Notes under the pieces: model-generated | Seen by the model: the letters and a program-made list of their open reading frames with translations, nothing else | What the model was told of the DNA's origin: nothing | Database searches by the model: none | Made by a program: the position numbers and the translations under genes | Assembly: GCA_947652605.1 (NCBI GenBank) | Contig: OX393577.1 | Coordinates: 36,955,466 to 37,019,465, forward strand | DNA length: 64,000 nt | Direction of reading: 5' to 3' | DNA from: Elmis aenea | Taxonomy: Eukaryota > Arthropoda > Insecta > Coleoptera > Elmidae | Part shown: positions 59,701-64,000 of the stretch, in pieces | Layout: every line of letters begins with the position of its first letter | Position numbering within the stretch: the stretch's first letter is position 1

Positions 59701-62700
59701 TTAAATATTCTCTTACAATTCGGCCGTTGTGAGGACCAGCTCCATCTTGCTGAAACCATTGAAGATTTTGAATGGTTAATAATGGCAATTCATCTAACAT
59801 ATCTTCTAAATTTGTTTCCAACAATCTTAAATATCCAGGCCCATCCAAATGAAAAAGGGACCCAGAATCGTATTATCTAAAAGACCAGCCCATACGTTCA
59901 GCGAATATCGAACTTGCGGCCTAGTCTCTCTTATTAAATTGGGATTCACTGTAGCGTAATGATGAACATTTTTCCTGTTAAACATTCCCGAGTTTGTGAA
60001 TAAGGACTCGTCAGTCCATAGTATTTTTCTGGAAAAATGTGGGTCTTGCTGCAGTTTTTCCCTAAACCAATAACAAAAGTTCAATCTTCTGTTAGTATCA
60101 CCAGGATGAAGAGTTTGTACCCTTGAGAATTTATAATCGTGGTAGTTATGTTTTTTTTATTATTTTTCTGGCATATCCATCATTAATACCACACTCTTGA
60201 GCAATTTTCCGGCTGGAGTTTTCTGGATTAATTGCTATTTGAGCCAACACATTCACTTCATTAACATTAATCATTTTCCTATACGGCCCTCGTGGTCTTT
60301 TAAACATGCCATAATTACCCAAACTTCTTGAAATCCTCGTAAACATTATCCTGTGGGGTTGCTCTCTCTCTGGATATAAATTTGCGTAATTTTCAGACGC
60401 TAAAAGAGAGTTTTTATGGTTTCGAATGTAGACATCATACATTTCCTGCTTTTCTTCATTCGTAAACATCTTGATAATCAAAAAAGACGATAAAGAAACT
60501 CTACGTACGTCACTTGCACGCAATCTGTCACTAACTATTATTGATATCATAGTTTCAATTGTTTTTCAGAGCATTCTCGATTTTGTAGATTATTTATACA
60601 AATTTTCAAATTTCAACAAGTTTTTTGAAAGAAAAAAGGTATTTTGGTTACCAACTTGAAAAGCTAATTTTTTTGTCTGTCTGATGGTGTAAAAATCCAA
60701 TATGGCGGTCATAAGAAATAAAAAAGTTGACTATCGCAACTTGAAATCTAGAAGGCTTAGAAAATTTCTGTTGACGTCATCAAACCCAGGACGGTCAAAA
60801 ACATAAAGTGACCAAGTTTAAATGAAATAGAGTCAGTGGTAGGGAAGATAATAATATTTTTCTAAAATCACATTTTTCAGTTTTTTTGTAATAAATCAAA
60901 AACGAATCAAAATATCCACTATTTCATTTCAGATTCTCAATCGCCATAAAAATGTGCAACTTTTCTCTAATTTAACCGACCTTGTATCTCTTACCGTTTC
61001 CAAGGTAGCAATGGTGAGCATCGAAAAAAGCACCACCCTGTATATACAAGATACCAACAAAAAAAACTTTCTGTCGCAAGTAATACTTAAGACCGGGCAA
61101 CTTGGGACACATATGAATTTCAGTAGTTTGACTTAAGTTTAGCCTATAAAGTCCTACTTGGGACAGTTATATTATATTTTTTATATTAAATTGATCTTTC
61201 ACAATTATCCAACATGAAAAAAAATATCAAAAATAAAGAAAATAAAACTTTAATTCGCAAATTACAAAAATTTTAAACTAAACGATATTTTGATTGGAAA
61301 AATTTAAAAAATTGTACTACCTCTGTTCAAAAATGATTGTCTCATTTGTAAAAATGTTTTTTAAAGCAGGATTCAATATATTAATTGAATTAAAAACTAA
61401 TGAGACAATCATTTTTGAACAAAAATGTTCACCAAAACGGACAATCATTCATTTTTGAACATAGGTAGTATTAAATAAAAAAATGAGATAAGTTATTCAA
61501 GACTTAATATTAAACGTATATTTTCAGAACAAAAGTACAAGAGAAATTTTAAACAGTTCTTAATTCGGCCATTTTATATTAATTTAAAAAAATTGATGTA
61601 ACATCTTACCGTCTTGTAGTAATTTCAAAAACTGATTCGTTTTTTTAAGCTTATATGATACTTTTAAAACTCTACTAAGCAACTTTGATTATCTCAAAAG
61701 TTGACAGTTGTAAACAAAATTTTTAGGTGAGAATATCATTTTGTCCCAAGTTACCCTACTGTCCCAAGTTGCCCTATTCTACGGTATTATTGCAATTTAT
61801 CAGATTAATTCACAATTAGTTCTTTACTTTTCCTAAAAACTCACGATAAAAAATACTTAATATAACAGCACAACTTCATTACCTACACATATTGTTAACT
61901 TCAAAGTTTAACTGATAATTTAAAAGTCTGCTCACACCAACGTGTCCAACAATAGGTGCACCACAGCGTTGGGGACACTACAGTGGATGCAAAAAGTGGA
62001 AAACAATATGCTCCTCTGGCTGCACCACATCAAGAGATGGTGCAAGCGGAGCAGGCATCAACAGGAATGCGCATTACGGAATTTTTGAATTATTTAAATT
62101 ACTAGGTTAACCCCTTAAACGTTACATTAAATTCCTGGGTTTATGCATGCGACAATGTCGCGGCGGCAGAGGCTAATCTCTTTTTATGTGGCTTCTGTAA
62201 TGAAGCTGTGGGTTGAAAAATACAACAATTAGGCTGTTCTCTATCAGCACCTCAAAAAAATTTAATTTTTTGTTACAAAAATCACACGCAAAAACCGCGT
62301 GAACCCAACTTACCCAAATCTACCTGCTTAAGATTTTTGGGTCAAGAAAAAAAAAGACTTTTTGCGTCAGTGACAAAGACCAACCTGATTATTGACATGA
62401 TATTAAGGCAACTGAAAATTTAACATTGTTTGAATAAATTAAAAATGTATCTAATACTGCGTGAGTTTTACTCAATTGAAGAGTTTATTTCAGAAAACTA
62501 AGGCTTTGTTGTAGTTATCTAAATGTATCATCTGTTTGTATTTTTATTTGTATTTATACTGCATTGTGCATTCTGTATTTTGTATTTTACTTAGGACTTT
62601 TCACAAACTATTGTCAACTATTGTAGTCAATTGTGAATAAACTATTATTATTATTATTATATCATATTATGTTACACCTAGCGTCAAGAACGCTCGAGAT

Positions 62701-63467
62701 TACTACAGCTCTGCGCTACTCCTGTCTTGCTCTATGCTGGGAGCTGCTTCCCGAACGTGATATCTGATGTATAAACAAATGATCTTACTCAAATAAATAC
62801 GATAATTTGCAGGCATTGCCATGTTGAGTTTTGGGAATGAAAAGGTTGAAGTGTGACAGAAAATACAAATGATGGTAAAAATGAAAATTATACATGTAGA
62901 GTCAAATCACTACATCTACCAACATTGCTACCGTGATCGCAATTCGCAACCACACAAACCTTAATACGAAACCAACTTTGTAGTACCTGCATCAATTCCA
63001 ACTCATCAGTTTGTTCATTTCCTGGCTGCATTTCACTCAGCATTTCACCAAACACAACCATGTTCGACTGGACTACATCTAATTCAGACTGCAATTTGGC
63101 CCTTTGCTCTGTCGTTAATGAACCAGTAGGACTAGGCACACTTGGAGCAACAACAACAGGATGTTCATGTGCTTCTCTAGCTGGCGGAACATCTGCCTCA
63201 ACACTCTAAAAATTTAAACTTATTTAAAACTATATCATCGAAAAATTAATAGTGCACCCTTACTCGTTGCGGTGTGTGTATTGGAGCCATCGAATCTAAA
63301 TCAGTGGCAGGGAATTCAATACCTTTGTTAAGTAAATCTTGATATACTGCCACAACGCCGGATAACTCTGGTTGATGCCGAAAAGCGTCTGCCCACGACT
63401 GAATTAAACTAAGAACTTTTTCTTGAACTGCTGTTGGTGGATCGTTTTTTGGTCCTATTAGCTTAAC
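44766..63467 (-). CDS. TOM1: TOM1 (target of Myb 1) endosomal sorting adaptor, C-terminal 7 exons
   Basis: Exons (minus): 63467-63264, 63205-62987, 58017-57726, 55312-55177, 54696-54615, 54459-54409 and 44945-44766 (stop). All splice sites are GT/AG and all phases join. The first visible exon is the end of the VHS domain ([39 protein letters not shown]). The next two form the GAT domain ([37 protein letters not shown]). A clathrin-box-like SLIDLGPP follows, then a low-complexity tail ending GLYAL. TOM1 binds ubiquitinated cargo, Tollip and clathrin on early endosomes. Earlier VHS exons lie right of the window. The last intron (9.5 kb) and the GAT intron are packed with transposons. Confidence 0.92.
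45525..46040 (-). pseudogene. RTE-like non-LTR retrotransposon 3' end
   Basis: 5'-truncated ORF2 C-terminus: an upstream [20 protein letters not shown] block, then [34 protein letters not shown] and stop at 45555. Followed by an (AT)n tract at about 45514-45533. This C-terminal arrangement is seen in RTE-type and related endonuclease/RT elements. Confidence 0.75.
46470..47195 (-). pseudogene. Jockey-clade RT fragment (second)
   Basis: Minus-strand frames, broken by stops, read [32 protein letters not shown] and [11 protein letters not shown], with pre-RT sequence to about 47195. This covers the region just before and into the RT fingers, the same part retained upstream in the 12.8-14.3 kb jockey copy but from a different, related family. 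Confidence 0.7.
47246..47494 (-). pseudogene. hAT transposase C-terminal fragment (ZMYM1-like)
   Basis: Reads [37 protein letters not shown] and a basic tail, i.e. the C-terminal dimerisation block (ERSFSxLK). The catalytic part is missing, so the host element is an internal deletion derivative. Confidence 0.75.
48161..49135 (+). pseudogene. RTE-like RT, 5'-truncated, open reading frame
   Basis: Frame open from 48161 to the stop at 49117. Begins mid-RT with [20 protein letters not shown], then the catalytic [27 protein letters not shown] and the thumb [10 protein letters not shown], ending with the C-terminal ACETWTLNK and [18 protein letters not shown] blocks and GRLKARW. The 5' half of RT and the endonuclease are absent. 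A short (AT)n tract closes the element at about 49119-49135. No stop interrupts 318 codons, so truncation is its only visible defect. Confidence 0.82.
49899..50356. mobile_element. TTAA-flanked MITE in the left arm of the foldback
   Basis: TTAA at 49895-49898 and 50357-50360. Left end CCCCTTAACATACACTT, right end inverted CCCTTTAACGTACACG. The opposite arm of the foldback has a single TTAA at the matching point (53188 area), i.e. the empty site. Confidence 0.78.
51116..52816. mobile_element. Element with 25-bp TIR and 9-bp TSD (MULE-like)
   Basis: Both ends begin CAAGGATAGTAAACTATAAG (right end inverted) and match for 25 bp. Perfect 9-bp duplication ATTAATATG at 51107-51115 and 52817-52825. 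The 9-bp duplication suits Mutator-like elements. No transposase frame; a hAT-type MITE is nested inside. Confidence 0.75.
51845..52304. mobile_element. hAT-type MITE built of AACCGGTTT words
   Basis: Ends CAGGGCATAAAACCGG and, inverted, CAGGGCTCGAAACCGG. Perfect 8-bp duplication CAATAAAG at 51837-51844 and 52305-52312. The body is a fold of AACCGGTTT-type repeats. Confidence 0.85.
52902..53041. mobile_element. TTAA-flanked 140-bp MITE in the right arm of the foldback
   Basis: TTAA at 52898-52901 and 53042-53045. Perfect 14-bp inverted ends CACGTTAAGCGCCA. The interior has an inner palindrome around ATCCATATGGAT. Related by its ends to the MITE at 43873. Confidence 0.82.
53409..54408. other. 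TOM1 intron sequence, no feature seen
   Basis: AT-rich intronic DNA between the large foldback and a TOM1 exon. A weak pair GCGCGATTGCACC / TGTGGCGCGC at about 53700-53850 may be an old repeat; nothing else supported. Confidence 0.3.
55492..57613. mobile_element. CAGGGTGCCC foldback transposon with transposase remnant
   Basis: The left arm from TA/CAGGGTGCCCATTTTTC extends over 600 bp; the right arm returns at about 57110-57613 but lacks its outer 190 bp or so. Between them lies a decayed transposase. The 15989 copy is a shorter derivative of the same family. Sits in a TOM1 intron. Confidence 0.8.
56140..57045 (-). pseudogene. IS630/Tc1/mariner-superfamily transposase, decayed
   Basis: Minus-strand pieces in order: an HTH region ([20 protein letters not shown]), a first-Asp region [16 protein letters not shown], a second Asp in [12 protein letters not shown], and a third Asp in [17 protein letters not shown], then a C-terminal [18 protein letters not shown]. 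About 40 residues separate Asp 2 and Asp 3. Many stops and frame changes. Confidence 0.7.
58359..58550. mobile_element. MITE with GTCAAGTCTAATGGCGAG ends
   Basis: The 18-bp word GTCAAGTCTAATGGCGAG (58369-58386) recurs inverted ending at 58540, and pairing extends outward with mismatches to about 58359 and 58550. The interior is less AT-rich than its flanks. No target duplication assigned. Confidence 0.55.
58851..61040 (-). mobile_element. Full-length mariner-superfamily transposon with about 490-bp TIRs
   Basis: 2190 bp, TA/CAGGGTGGTGC at both ends. Inverted arms of about 490 bp flank a minus-strand transposase gene. It is the most complete member of the CAGGGTG foldback group here and shows how the coding versions look. 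Confidence 0.88.
59423..60469 (-). pseudogene. DD41D-type (rosa-like) transposase with DUF4817-like N-terminus, two frameshifts
   Basis: Three overlapping frames: 60469-60146 has the N-terminal helix-turn-helix region ([34 protein letters not shown]); about 60140-59850 has the first catalytic Asp ([16 protein letters not shown]); 59848-59423 has the second ([15 protein letters not shown]) and third ([17 protein letters not shown]). Asp 2 and Asp 3 are separated by 41 residues, matching the DD41D (rosa) group of IS630/Tc1/mariner elements. Frameshifts near 60140 and 59850 inactivate it; otherwise few lesions are seen. Confidence 0.8.
61317..61468. mobile_element. Stowaway-like MITE
   Basis: 152 bp, ends CTACCTCTGTTCAAAAATGA and, inverted, CTACCTATGTTCAAAAATGA, TA on both sides. 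Inserted in the CCGTAGAAT element. Confidence 0.75.
62107..62386. repeat. Truncated copy of the CCCCTTGA-type TTAA MITE
   Basis: Starts at TTAA/CCCCTTAAACGTTACATT and runs parallel to 41735-42010 with few differences, then similarity stops near GACCAACCT. The right end is missing. Confidence 0.75.
62387..62986. other. TOM1 intron, microsatellite and unassigned sequence
   Basis: An (ATT)n tract lies at about 62640-62660, possibly the tail of an old retroposed sequence. No gene seen. Upstream at about 61930-62090 a short open stretch ([12 protein letters not shown]) looks coding-like but matches nothing I recognise. Confidence 0.3.
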
Positions 63468-64000
63468 CTGTCAATAACAGTTTGTAAGTCGCCACAACAA
63501 AAACATACACATACATTTAAGAATACAATGCACTCAATTAATACAGTACACAGAATCAAACAATTTCCAATAGATATCTAGTGTGTTTAACACAATGAGG
63601 GTAATTTCAATTTGACGCTTTGTTCCATATACCTAAGCATTAATTGTGGCTAATTGTAAGTTATACCGCATTGCAGGATGTTAAATTTGGCAATACAATA
63701 TTTTAAGGTCATTAACACATAATGTCATTATTATAAATAATGTTTTAAGATGTCCCAATATTATCTAATCATATTTTAAGATCAAATATCTTGAAGTGTA
63801 CTATATCATGCATTAATTAATTTGGCAAATATACTATGTAAGTATTACCGCAAAAAGTTTTATTTTAATTATGCAACAAAAATCAATTATTAGTTTTTAC
63901 ACTTCTTAACATGAAAAAAATTGAGCAATAAGTTTTTTTAAAAGATAAATAACCTAAATATCAAGTTTATTTTAAGTATTGTCACAGCAAATCTTTTAAT
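63468..64000. other. TOM1 intron at window edge
   Basis: AT-rich intronic sequence upstream of the last VHS exon; no further VHS exon recognised before the window ends. Confidence 0.4.

Larger units (their letters stand above)
58704..61784. mobile_element. TA-flanked element with CCGTAGAATGGGG ends, hosting other transposons
   Basis: Left end CCGTAGAATGGGGCTACTTG, right end inverted CCGTAGAATAGGGCAACTTG, TA at both sides. The word ACTTGGGACA recurs in the body. Most of the length is the nested transposon at 58851-61040 and the MITE at 61317. Confidence 0.65.

Overview
This window is AT-rich insect nuclear DNA. It has short exons with GT..AG introns, introns of up to about 10 kb, and a dense load of transposable elements. 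The host genes include the axonemal factor tilB/LRRC6, Rab10, TOM1 and two lifeguard-family genes. The elements (jockey, RTE, Ty3/gypsy, hAT, Tc1/mariner, TTAA-target MITEs, Helitron) fit a large TE-rich arthropod genome such as a beetle, but I cannot name the species from sequence alone.

Host genes in order: (1) lifeguard/TMBIM copy B, minus strand, 3 coding exons, 2839-6372. (2) Lifeguard copy A, minus strand, a single large coding exon, 9900-10613. (3) Rab10, plus strand, 4 exons, 20355-26767. (4) tilB/LRRC6/DNAAF11, minus strand, 5 visible exons, 29267-40149, start exon unresolved. (5) TOM1, minus strand, 7 visible exons, 44766-63467, whose N-terminal VHS exons lie beyond the right edge. 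I checked exon phases by hand. All listed junctions join in frame and carry canonical GT/AG.

Between and inside these genes almost everything is mobile DNA. At least nine elements of several families end in TA/CAGGGTG and fold back on themselves through inverted arms of 200-600 bp. Two of these families carry remains of an IS630/Tc1/mariner-type transposase. A 4.76-kb Ty3/gypsy element with identical 162-bp LTRs sits in the 8.3-kb tilB intron. Its single long gag-pol frame has lost most of the integrase without breaking frame. Other elements are TTAA-flanked MITEs, hAT elements and hAT MITEs with 8-bp target duplications, a 9-bp-duplication element, four copies of a 142-bp perfect-type palindrome, two jockey fragments, two RTE-like 3' ends and a Helitron 3' end. 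Many are nested several levels deep, so their relative age can be read directly.

The host genes have no obvious joint pathway: membrane apoptosis/ER-Golgi protein (lifeguard), vesicle GTPase (Rab10), endosomal sorting adaptor (TOM1) and dynein-arm assembly (tilB). No tRNA, rRNA or CRISPR array was recognised. A 200-N assembly gap lies at 17445-17644, exactly where two foldback elements meet.
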